This document shows positions 47,206-64,000 of a stretch of DNA of 64,000 nt, one piece after another. Made by a program: the position numbers and the translations under genes. Below the pieces are notes generated by a model. It had not been told where the DNA came from and made no database searches. It was given only the letters and a program-made list of their open reading frames with translations. Each line of letters opens with the position of its first letter. Within the stretch, counting starts at the first letter, position 1. The stretch spans positions 31,944,709 through 32,008,708 of the forward strand of contig NC_031776.1 in assembly GCF_001522545.3 (NCBI RefSeq). The letters are read 5' to 3'. This DNA comes from Parus major (lineage: Eukaryota > Chordata > Aves > Passeriformes > Paridae).

Positions 47206-49905
47206 CCCTGATGGGTTGCAGATCATCTCACTTTCCACCTGGAATGGCAGAGCTCCAGTGACATTAACTAACTGCCTGTGACAGTGGGCCATAACATCTA
47301 GCATTTAAAAAAAAAAAAAAAAGAGATTAAATCATTGTTAATAGTGGTTTGCAAAACTGTCAGTCTGTTTCTGTGGTCCTGCCTGCAGTTTGTTTTGTGG
47401 CTGTGAGCTGCACAGTGCCATTAAAACTCACTCTGCTGGATGTGCTTGCTGCGAATGCAGGGCTGGAGAGGCCAAGGTCATGGCAGAGCAGCCCTCCCAG
47501 CCAGCCATGCTGCTTGCAGGATCACTTGATCTTTATTTTTCTTATTCCTCCACCTCTGACCCATTGTCAGGCCTGGGAGAAACAAAAACATCATGAGCTG
47601 AGCTTCACCTCCCATCTGTGCCCCGAGGGGAGGCCTGGGCCCACACGGTTCCCCTGAGAACATCCAGTGCTGCTGAGCCCTCTTCCCACTCCCTGCTCCT
47701 CTCTTTCCACACAGATTCTCATCAGTAACCTCTGAGAACATCCCACCATCGTCACTGAGCGGGCAGAAGGGGCAAAAACTTGTGGGTTGTAAGGGAAAAT
47801 GAAGAAAAAGGGGCACAGGAAAAAAGGGAAAGGCAAGTGGTGCATGTGGAGGTGCTGGGTGTAAAGCCCCATTTCCAGGATGCTGTCTTCTGTCCCAGGA
47901 AGCAGAATCTCTTCAGAAAGATATGTGGAATATTTTAGATATAAAGGTTGCTGTGGCAATGCAATGCCCAAAGTGGTGCACGGGATCTGCATCCTACAGA
48001 CACCAGGGGAGTGCCACAGCACCCCACAGGCCTGAAGGGAATACATTCTGCCTAAAGGATATTCTTCAGCAGGTCAGGGTAATTTACATGTGAGTTTGGA
48101 CATGAGTGGTGGCTCACAAACATCTGAAGTGTTCCTAATAAAGACAACATGCAAAGACTTTGAGAGTTGTAAGCAGCTCCTGCCATTGGAGGGGAGTGAG
48201 CGTGCCTTAAACTCTTTCCAAAGCTTAACATAAGTTCCCACAGGAAGAGATATGAAGGGCATGAAAATGTTACACTTCAAGCAGGGAGATTTAGGAGGCA
48301 TGTGAGCCGTGCCAAGGAGTTCCAAGTGAAATATTCAGTCGTCAAATTATGCTGTGACGGCAGGCGCCGCTCCCCCTGCATTGCCGTGTCAGAGCAGGGC
48401 ACAGGCAGACATCGGTGCCATGTGCTCAGGGGGGATGATGCCTTTCCAAACACAGCCTAGAAGAAAGCCCTTCTAATTTTGGTTGATTGCTTTTTAAGTG
48501 TGGCTCCTTCAGATCTCCTTGGTCTCACCAGCTCTGGAGGGAACAGCTAGAGGAGGAGGAGGAAAAGGGAAATTAGTAACGTGTGGAAGGTGCCAATGGG
48601 AAGTGGATATTGCACAAATATAGAAAAGACAGCGGTCTTTTGAGCCATTTATATTTGTTTTGGAAAAAAAAACACTATTGCTGTTAAAAGTGAAAATTAA
48701 TTAAAACACAAGCAGGTATTAAGAGCTGCATGACTTCTGTCTCGGTTCATGCTTTTATCATCCGTGGGTCTGAAGCTCCACTGAGTCTGCCTGGTACCAG
48801 GACAGCCCCTCATGACAGTCTCTGAAAAAAATGCCCAAGTTGTTCTCTTTCATTTACAGGTTTTTGGGTATTTCTGTCAGTTCTCATATCACTGCATCTT
48901 CAAAAGATAAAATAATTGTTCCTATATATGGGTAAAATGCCCTAAGAATTGGGGTTTTTTTTATAATGAATTACTATTGCTTCCTAAGATGTGTAGAAAA
49001 CCTGAATCAGCAGCAAAAGTGGCACACAAGAAAAGCCATCTCCTCTTCCCTGGCATAACTGTGCTTTCCCATAATATCAATAACCTGAGCCAGGTCTTTT
49101 CAGAGTCTTTCGTGCTTCTCCAGCACAGAAAAAAGCTTTTTGGCAGAGATTGCAGTCCCCAGGAAAAATGAGCTGCACTCAGGGCTAGCAAGAAGCTGTG
49201 GTTTTGTGTCTTGGCTGCCCGTGGCTTCTCAGGACAAGAGCTGCACACTCTGGATGATTTCTGGCAGTGTCTGCTTCTACCAGCTCCTTCTGGTGTGGAG
49301 TCCCTGCTGGTGAAGGTGTGGCCATCCTTGACCATCTCCAAAACCAGGCACAGTAATGAAATCCCCTTACAAATGTTCTTTTTCTTTTTTTCCAAAGTGA
49401 ATTTCTTTCTGGGATCAATTCAATTAGGAATTTCAGTTTCAAATTGCTAATTGAAATGCTCTAATATTTTGGGTTTTTTCAGTCTGGGAATAGAGCACTG
49501 ATTTGTATCACTAATTGCAAGCCAGAAATTTGGAGTGCTCCATAATGAGATATTTCACAAACAATTTTTGGTTCAATTAACTTCAGGAACGGGAAAAGCA
49601 AAATTATTTTAACTAAGGCACATGTTTGTAAAAATTTAATCTGTTCCTCAGATGTACTGGGGAAGATAAAATGACACATTTGTTGGACAAATCATTTCTC
49701 AGCAGCCAAGTTCAGGTTTTGCCTGCTGTAGTTTCTCAGTGTATTATTACAATAGAAAATGAAATACAGCTAGGTATTAATTTTTTGCTCCTCCCCCCCC
49801 TATTTTTCTTTTGTTATCATGTGTCTAAAAAGCATTTGGATGATGTCCTCAAAAAGATGCTTTAACTTACAGCCAGCCCTGAAGTGGTCAGGCAGTTGGA
49901 TTAGA
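47206..49905. other. Intergenic, no gene seen
   Basis: Unique-looking spacer with a 16-base poly-A run at 47307-47322. No supportable exon. Confidence 0.45.
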
Positions 49906-50157
49906 NNNNNNNNNNNNNNNNNNNNNNNNNNNNNNNNNNNNNNNNNNNNNNNNNNNNNNNNNNNNNNNNNNNNNNNNNNNNNNNNNNNNNNNNNNNNNNN
50001 NNNNNNNNNNNNNNNNNNNNNNNNNNNNNNNNNNNNNNNNNNNNNNNNNNNNNNNNNNNNNNNNNNNNNNNNNNNNNNNNNNNNNNNNNNNNNNNNNNNN
50101 NNNNNNNNNNNNNNNNNNNNNNNNNNNNNNNNNNNNNNNNNNNNNNNNNNNNNNNNN
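49906..50157. other. Assembly gap (252 N)
   Basis: Run of undetermined bases, immediately left of a TTCTCC hexanucleotide array. The gap probably hides more of that array. Translations running through it are meaningless. Confidence 0.98.
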
Positions 50158-50199
50158 TTCTCCTTCTCCTTCTCCTTCTCCTTCTCCTTCTCCTTCTCC
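50158..50199. repeat. (TTCTCC)7 hexanucleotide repeat at gap edge
   Basis: Seven perfect TTCTCC units visible, all-pyrimidine on this strand and GGAGAA on the other. The left end is cut by the gap, so the true length is unknown. Confidence 0.97.
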
Positions 50200-50679
50200 A
50201 CCCCTCTGGTATGAAGATCTGTGTCAGTCCCAAATGTGAAAGGCCCAGGTGATGGTGCCTGTGTTGGATTTAAGGAGAAACAGTAAATCCTCACCCAGAC
50301 CACACGGGAAATTCATGGGGTGCAGCTGTGGGGGAGAGCACTGCACCCACCCCAGGCTGCTGTAGGTGCCAAGCCCACCCCAAAGCTGTGGTGAGGATGG
50401 GGATGTTCAGACACAGCTGGGGCAGAGACAGCCGTGCTGCTTCCCCCAGGGCACCCCCATTTGTAAGGGCTGCTCCAAGGAGCTGCAGCAGGGAGGGGTG
50501 GCTGTGGCAAGGCCCCTCTGCCCCTCACAGGGAAGTCTGCACCCCTGGCCATGTATGTGTGCATGCAAAGCTTCGGAAATTTCCATTTTAATAAAAGTAA
50601 CCTTGGAGAGCATGAGCAATAACCTGTCTGTTCTTTGGCACTGACAGTTCAGTTGTCCTGAAAAATGAGATTTTGCTAG

Positions 50680-50830
50680 CCCAGCGCAGAGCTCTTGTTA
50701 TCATCCCCAGCTTACATCAGCGTGCTTTATTAGGAGACAGCAGAAATAATTCTTCAGACATTAAGCAACGTCTCGCTTCTGCTTTTATCAGGCTGCCCGT
50801 GTCTGATTACATCAGATCCAAAGGTAAGCC
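50680..50830. promoter_or_regulatory. Candidate conserved non-coding element
   Basis: Unique sequence with 'agcgtgctttattaggagac', 'gaaataattcttcagacatt' and 'gtctgattacatcagatcc', a partly self-complementary stretch carrying a GATTA core. No credible coding frame. Function and conservation are conjectural. Confidence 0.22.
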
Positions 50831-51984
50831 AAATAAACTCCTGGATCTTTGGACTCAGATATTTGGTCCATCTACAAATGCTTTGAAACCTGGTTACAGG
50901 GTAGAAATTAGAAAGTTCCTGTGCAGCCTTTCCTGCTTCTTCTGCCTCTTTCCAGTTTCCTGGATCTGACCCACATACTCTGTAGTCCTGTGTTATTAAG
51001 GCAGGATTACACATGGATCCATCTCCTGAGCTCAGCTTTTCTCAGCTGTGACTGCAGCCTCTGGTCCCTGCTCCAAAGGGATGGATCTTCCCCCAGGGCA
51101 GGGTCACTGCAGCCATTGATGAGGGATGGTCTATTCCAGCCCTCCCATCCCTCCTGAGAGAAAATCAACATTGCACAGCTTTCATCTAGTGTCTTCACAT
51201 GTAGGCAGCAGCCAGTCCCCAATATCCTGCTCACACCCTGGTTTTTGCTAACTTAGATGGGACTTTTCATCTCTGAAGGCATCAACAGATCCACCAGTTA
51301 CCACAGCTCTTCTAAATCATCAGTGGATAGTTTTTTTCTGCTATTTCCACTTCTGCCATGGGTCTGATGAGGCTGTTGGAGCTTGTGGATCATCACAGAT
51401 TTTCTAGAGGAAATCCTGTGCTGCTTCTGGGCATGGCTGGTGGCATCCTGGGAGCCTGGAGCAGGGCATGATCCTCTCTCCCTTTCCTCCACCTGAGGGC
51501 TGTCTCCTAGTGAAGCATGCATGGAGGAAAATAATTCAGTGATTCATTTGGACCAAGACCATAACCTTTAACTCCTTTCTCTTTCTTCCCAGAGTATAAA
51601 TTTTCAGTCCAAAGCCACACAGACGTACTCCAGAGAAGGAAATAATCTGCAGATGTTGGCTGTTCCCAGCTCTTGACTCACCTAAGAGTCCAGTGACAAC
51701 AACTTGTGTCCTTGCCAGGTTCCCAGGGGGGCTTGTCTTACAACTTTGTATTTTAGTATTATTCTACAGTTGGCCAGGTACCTACAGAGCAGTGAATTGT
51801 CCCCTGAACTGTCATGACAGAGAAATGTTTAATATGTAATGGTGATTATTTCCCAAATATTAATGCCCTCAGGGCTTGTGGGATTTCCTTTCAATAACTC
51901 AGCCTCTTGCTATCTAGCACAGTGCTGTATGTAGGAGGACACATGGTAGAATGGGACAGGAGGGTTTTTCATTAATGAATATTA

Positions 51985-52155
51985 AGAATCTGTGGCTGCC
52001 CCATCCCTGGAAGGGCTCAAGGCTGGGTTGGATGGGGCTTGGAGCAGCTTGGTGTAATGGAAAGTGTCCCTGCCCATGGCAGGGTTTGGAATGAAATGAT
52101 CTTTAAGGTCCCTTCTAACACAACTATTCTTTGATTCTGTGATGGTTCTATGATG
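51985..52155 (+). mobile_element. CR1 LINE 3' fragment, sense
   Basis: 'gctgccccatccctggaagg', 'ctgggttggatggggcttgg', 'tgtccctgcccatggcaggg', 'ctttaaggtcccttctaaca' and an octamer-like tail 'tttgattctgtgatggttct'. Confidence 0.88.
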
Positions 52156-52918
52156 TCAAATAGTGTATAACCCCCTTAATGAACAAACCCACGGATCTGC
52201 CAGTGTGTAGCCATCTCCTCTGCAGGGTGTCACTCTACAGAGTGACTCTGGGCTCCATCCTGGCCCTTGTCCCTGCTGGTTCACAGCCTCTGGCTCGGTG
52301 TGGCCCTGCCCTGGGCACAGGGCAAGGCACTGCTGCAGCATCCCCAAATCCCCATTGTCCCTGCAGCAAGGCAGCACTGAGCACACATCACACTGAAATG
52401 GCTGGGGTTTCACTAAAATCTCACCAAATGTGTCCCCGGGGGAAACTAAAAAAGCAAATTAACAGCAGCATCTTTTATTTTCATAACACACTTAAAAGCA
52501 CCAGATGCATATAATCTTTATTTTTGCCTCTCTAAACTTAGGCTTTCATATTAAATAGCAACTGGCACTTGGAAAACCCATTATTTAATGTTCTACAGAG
52601 GGAAAAAAGTGTGGACCAGATGCACTGAGTTTATTTTCCTCAGACCAGCTTGCACAGCTTTGGTGATAGCAGTTAATACAGATTTCTAGAACTGCAGAGA
52701 AAACCAACTACCACTGATCTTGCTGTTCAGCTATGTTTGAACAGCACTGCTTATCACCAATACAGAGGGAGGACAGAGTTCCCTGGGTGGGAGCCGTGGC
52801 TGCAGAAGGGACATTTGCTGGGACACTGCAATCCAATGGAGGCCAGCTTGATTTGTACCTAGGGTACTTAGGGTTTCATTTTCCTCAAAACACTCCTTGA
52901 AAATAAAGCCAAAAAATT

Positions 52919-52997
52919 AGAGAACCTCAGAATGTTTTGGGTTCAAAGGGACCTGAAAGACCCCCTAGTTCTAAGCTCCCTGCCATGAGCAAGCGAT
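52919..52997 (-). mobile_element. CR1 LINE 3' terminus, antisense, decayed
   Basis: 'cctcagaatgttttgggttc', 'aaagggacctgaaagacccc' and 'agctccctgccatgagcaag' resemble the reverse complement of a CR1 3' end, with many differences. Confidence 0.65.
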
Positions 52998-53842
52998 TCC
53001 TGATTGCTGATTTGAAAGGGTGAAATTGTTTCTGGTCTCCTGGTTGTACCTGTGTGGATTTGGCGTCACTCTTTGAATCATATAATATGGTAAGTCCTAA
53101 ACACTGTGGCATTGCTGCTCCTGGTGAGATCCTTGGCAAAAGGGCTTTGTATTTTATTCCCTCAAACTGGTGAGGAAACGGTGCTGTGAACAGAGAGAGA
53201 AAAAATTGCAGTGGGTGTTGCCTTCACACACAGTCGTCGTTCTGGCTGAACAATTTTAACTGTTGATATGAAATCTTCATTTGAGTAAACTCTCAGCTAA
53301 ATGTCAAGCTGGAGCCATTCTCCCTGTAAGTGTGCCTTTGAAAGCATCATTATTAATATTACTGGGATTATTTTATAGGACTTTTGTCATGTGAACAGCT
53401 CATTTCTCCTTGAGCAGTTCATTTCTATATCTAACTCCTGAGGGAAAGCTTCTTCATTTAACTTAAAAAAATTCCCTCTTGCTAAAAACGGAGAAACAAA
53501 GAATAATTTGAGGCACACAGAGAGAAAATATGTGGTGTCCTGAACACCAAATCACAATGTGATAGCAGACACGGGTCAATGGTTTTATCCATACTTACGT
53601 TCCTTGAGATAAAACTGCTCCTAACAGGGCTGCAGAGGGTGCACACAACTTGGAAAATGCTTCTCATTGCTTAAGCTCTGGAAAGTGAGGGATAAGAAGA
53701 ATATCTGCTGGCAAGAAAACCAGCTAAAAAAGCAAAGTTATCTATAATGGAAGGGTTCTGTAGGCAAACTGCAAATAATGCTGCCCATCGCCCCATGCCA
53801 CACACAGAGACAATTATTTCCAATTTGTCAGGAGCTGCATTT

Positions 53843-53931
53843 CCTATATTAATATATATTCTATATTAATATATTTGTATCTTATATATTGTATATTATA
53901 TATTATAGATATTATATAGATGTATTTCTAT
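53843..53931. repeat. AT-rich low-complexity tract
   Basis: Almost pure A/T with TATATTAATATAT and ATATTATATATTATAG words, directly before the GC-rich island of copy 2. The compositional boundary is very sharp. Confidence 0.9.
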
Positions 53932-53974
53932 ATTCCACTGGCAGGGCTTCATTTTTTCACCCCTACTGTGAGGA

Positions 53975-54470
53975 ACCCAGGGTCAGAGCTCCGTGTGTGC
54001 GTGTTCCCAGGACAGGGTGGCCGTGCCGGGTGTGTCCTGGGGGACAGCTGGTGGGGACCGAGGGTGGACGTGGCTGTGTCAGGCTCGGAGCTGTCCCTGT
54101 GCCTGTGCCGGCAGCTGCTGCCATGTGAGCTCACAGCTCCGCTCCTTCCTCAGCCACCGAAACCTCTCGGTGACGCGGCCGGGCCGGGCCGGCAGCAGCG
54201 CCGGGAGCGGGGCTGCCTGGGGAGGTGGAGGCACGGAAAGGTGGCTGGATTGGGAGCTGGGAGCACATCCCAGGAGCTCAGCAGAGTCGCTCCCACATCC
54301 CTGCGGGGCACAGAGCCAGGTAAGTGCGGCTGGCTGGAGCAATCCCTCCGGAGCGATCCCGCTGCGGCCGGCGGCAGCCGGAGTCCTGCGCTGCTGAAGC
54401 CGACCTGCTGCAGACGGGCCGCGGCCCTGGCCACCCTCATTCTGCTGCTGCTGCTCGGGGAGCCTCCAAA
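53975..54470 (+). promoter_or_regulatory. CpG island, probable promoter of HNMT copy 2
   Basis: GC- and CpG-rich block peaking at 54160-54210 ('gacgcggccgggccgggccg', 'cagcagcgccgggagcgggg'). It is ~2.9 kb upstream of the copy 2 start codon and contains a consensus splice donor in the right orientation. Together these make it the best-supported promoter in the window. No TATA box is evident inside it. Confidence 0.6.
54170..54319 (+). other. HNMT: Probable non-coding first exon of HNMT copy 2
   Basis: The right edge is the consensus donor GCCAG/gtaagt at 54319/54320, the strongest splice donor in the island. The left edge (transcription start) cannot be seen and is a placeholder. The start codon lies in the next exon, so this exon would be untranslated. 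Splicing would join it to an acceptor near 57176 or 57222. Confidence 0.4.
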
Positions 54471-55889
54471 GGCTTTCACCGGGAGTTTAAAGCAGGTTTC
54501 ACTCTGCTGGCTCAAAGCAGGGTGGGATCGAGTAACCGCAGAATAAAGTGTCCGCTTTCCAAACTCCGCAATCTTTTTAGAGAGCCACGGTTAAGTTTCG
54601 ATTATCACCGAAGGGAACATGCCCGAGGGAACGGTGTTACAAGTTTCTGTCGGCCTAATTCAGAAAACAATCCTGGCCTTCCTTCTCTTTACTCATTTTC
54701 AAAGTGAACTGGCCGCAATTCAAACAGCGAGAAACACAGAATGAAATAAATGGGGCAAATTCCAACAGCAAAAAGTGTAATGAAAGAAATGAGACAAATT
54801 CCTTGAACGTCACCCAACATAAAATGAATCTCAGCTGCTCATTAGACACTGCTGAGCAGGGGATGTTGGCAAATTAAATCAGGGGAAGTAGAGGGAGGTA
54901 CAGGAAAAAGAGTCGATTATCTAAATCTCTTATAAACTGCAAAATGTTTTTTCAATATTGAAGGTAGTAAAAATATATTAGTGGCAAACAGCAAAGCATC
55001 CTTATGCACTTAAAATAAAAAGCAAGGAGTCAGGCATAGCAAAGGAATGGGTAAATACAAAGTACACCACTGTGTTTTCAGGATGGGTTAGCAGTGAGTA
55101 TTTCTCATCCAAGGTAATCCAGGAGTTTCCTTCCTTGCTGTCTCTGAAAAAATTCCCACTTGGATTCCCCAGGTTAATTCAGATGTTGTTGGGTGTTTGA
55201 GTGCTGCTAATCTGGGTCAAGGAGGTGTTGTCAGAGGCAGACAAAGTTTTTTAAGCTCTCCCATCTGCTTGTTACCAATGTTGTACCAGCTTGTTTTTCA
55301 TCTGTGCTCTTTAAAATGCTCAGTTTTGCTATTTTTTCACTTGAAAGTATCCTTGCTGTCTGAGCAGGTGGGGAACAGGAGTGTACCAAAGCCAGTCTGC
55401 CTTGGAGGCAGTATGGGTGGGAAATCAACCCTGGGACCTGCTCCAGAGGTCACCACTGGTCTTTGGGACTGCCCCAAGGAGAGCAATTATCAGGCATTGA
55501 CAACTGATTATGAATTCTCAGCCATTGCCTACGGCTCTGGTGGCAGCACATGCTGGAGGAGGTGAATTGTCACCAAGCTTCACCTTGCCCCTTCCTGCAG
55601 GAACCTTGGGGATGTGAGGAGATTTGGCCCATGGGCTGCAAAACCAAAACAAGTCATGTCTTGGAGGTTACCTTTGTCACAGGCAGGGAAGGGAAATGGG
55701 CAAAGCCAAGCAGCTGATGTTGTCATTGGAAAGGGGGCAGGAGAGGGAGCTGGGCAGCTGTTCAGCATGATGGCTGTCCCTAGAAATAGTCCCTGGAAAT
55801 AGTCCTCCATGCAGCAAAAGGAGAATAAGATGATGCTCAGGGAATGTGGCTATATCAGGAAGAAATTTTTCCAAGCCCATCTTTCTGCT
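54471..55889. other. Probable 5' intron of copy 2, nothing recognised
   Basis: Unique-looking sequence with no supportable exon. If the donor at 54319 is used, this is intronic. Confidence 0.4.
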
Positions 55890-56020
55890 GGTGTACCGGG
55901 GAGGAGATGGCACCACTGTGTATGACATTCTCATAAACAAGTTAGGAAGATGTGGCCTTGATGAGACAGGTATTGGGTGGGTGGAAAACTGGTTGCACAG
56001 TTAGAAAATTTGTCAGTTCA
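55890..56020 (+). mobile_element. CR1 reverse transcriptase fragment, sense, decayed
   Basis: One frame reads approximately VYDILINKLGRCGLDE, then WVENWL. This matches the CR1 RT block that normally reads FDTVSHNILI...KCGLDE...WIENWL. It has several substitutions, and I recognise no CR1 on either side. It is an internal, non-functional fragment in the presumed 5' intron of copy 2. Confidence 0.65.
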
Positions 56021-57223
56021 CTACCAGAGAGGGAGGTGATGGCAAATATGGACTTGAGCCTTTGCTTTTGTTTCTGTTTACAGTTTGAAGGAGGGACGAG
56101 ACTGCACTATTTGATGTGCAGTTGGGAGGGACCTGAGTGCAACAGAGGCCAGATTTATATTTCAAAGGGATGAGAGAAGCAGTCTGGAAAAAGCCCATGA
56201 TTTGAATTCCAGTGGTCATGCTGGTGAGCGAAGGCAGTGGGTGCAGGGTCTCAGTGGGGCCAGGGAACCCATCCTGGCTGTGAAAGGAGCCAGTAAAACC
56301 AGCAGCTGGGAGGGTTTTTCTCTGCACTTCAGCACCTATGGCTGGAGGCTATCCAAAGGGAGCTGTAAGAATTACAAGAGGCTGGGATGTAACCTCTGCA
56401 GGAAAGCTAGAGGGGATGGTAAGAGACACCAAGGAGATGCAGTGCATCCTTAAACACGGGGCCTGTGAGGAGGGAGGAAGTTCCCTGTTCTCCTTGCCAG
56501 GTAGGACAAGATGTGATGAACTTAAAATTGCCATTTAAGAGAGGATAAAGACATCTTTGTGTATTTTTTAAGGTATAGACTGACACTTCCCTGGTAACAT
56601 GCTTTGCCTTCCCCACTCCTGATTCCCTGTAAGCCTGGTTTAGCACATCTATTCCAGTAACTCACGTGGCTTTGGTGAATTAGCTACTTCACACACGGGA
56701 ATTGTACCATTATCTTCAGAAAAACTAGAAAAATAAAGTGAATTTTTAAGGTTTTTATTGTTTTCACTCCGCCATCAGCATTCCCTTTAAGAACATCAAA
56801 AGATTAAAAAAACAGATAGAGACATCTGCCAGTGTCTCTGGAGATGAGTGTTGCACTTTCTTCTAATCCAGACCCAGCCTTTGGAGTCTCTCCACGCCTT
56901 CACAAAACAGAGGATTTTTTTTGTTTTGTATTTAAGAACCATAGAAAGACCCTTTCACTGTGTTTAAAGAGTCCTGTGTCAGCAGAGTTAAAAAATGCTG
57001 GCACTTGCTCTGCACAGATTAAAGATGATAAATTACCCTTTGCTGTTTGGAACCCATTTACAGCTTCTATTGCCAGGTTGTGTAGCACTCCGGGGGAGTA
57101 GCAGGGCCGGGGACGTGGTGCAAAGTCCAGCTGCAGGCTGGGTTTTCCCCTCCAGCACTTTTCATTCCTTCGCTAGCCCTGAGAAGAGCAGCAGAGAGCA
57201 GCCTGTCGCTCCTGACACCCAGC

Positions 57224-64000
<6,777 letters not shown>

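Noticed and set aside
49800..50303. Frames of 110-167 codons spanning the N run
   Set aside because: Most of the translation is undetermined bases, and the remainder is hexamer repeat.
55835..56300. Possible active retrotransposon gene
   Set aside because: Only a short decayed piece of CR1 reverse transcriptase is recognisable. It has no intact frame or element ends.

Overview
The window looks like an ordinary stretch of bird genome, probably from a songbird-like species. The dispersed repeats I recognise are almost all decayed fragments of CR1 LINEs, the dominant avian interspersed repeat. They lie in both orientations, and several end in the CR1-type tail resembling ATTCTGTG. One sequence looks like an avian ERVL-type solo LTR. 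There are no Alu or L1 sequences. The DNA is AT-leaning and gene-poor, with short GC-rich islands, and one run of 252 N marks a draft-assembly gap.

The only genes I can support are two tandem, same-strand (+) members of the histamine N-methyltransferase (HNMT) family. Copy 1 has six coding exons between 24351 and 31036. All its splice junctions keep the frame, and it predicts a complete 290-residue protein; human HNMT has 292. Copy 2 starts at 57224, and its first three coding exons (57224-57360, 58272-58324, 61633-61740) are present. The rest should lie beyond the right edge. The two copies share exon phases, and coding exons 2 and 3 have identical lengths (53 and 108 nt). Copy 2 is closer to the human protein. 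Copy 1 keeps the catalytic and cofactor framework but differs at several positions that I recall as lining the substrate or cofactor site.

Layout. 1-18.9 kb: intergenic, with CR1 fragments, a three-unit minisatellite and no supportable gene. 18.9-21.05 kb: two CpG-rich islands that probably hold the promoter and non-coding first exon(s) of copy 1. 21-24.3 kb: probable 5' intron with a CR1 fragment. 24.35-31.04 kb: copy 1, whose last exon is strikingly GC-rich. 31.26-31.75 kb: probable solo LTR just beyond the copy 1 stop. 31.75-53.9 kb: intergenic, with CR1 remnants, the assembly gap next to a TTCTCC hexamer repeat, and several AT-rich stretches that may be conserved non-coding DNA. 53.97-54.47 kb: CpG island with a consensus splice donor at 54319/54320, the probable promoter and first exon of copy 2. 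57.2-64 kb: copy 2, coding exons 1-3 and part of intron 3.

Functionally, both genes should encode cytosolic SAM-dependent methyltransferases. Copy 2 is the likely true histamine-inactivating HNMT. Copy 1 is an intact paralog that may have a shifted substrate or expression pattern. Statements about human residues, gene order and repeat families come from memory, and no database search was run.
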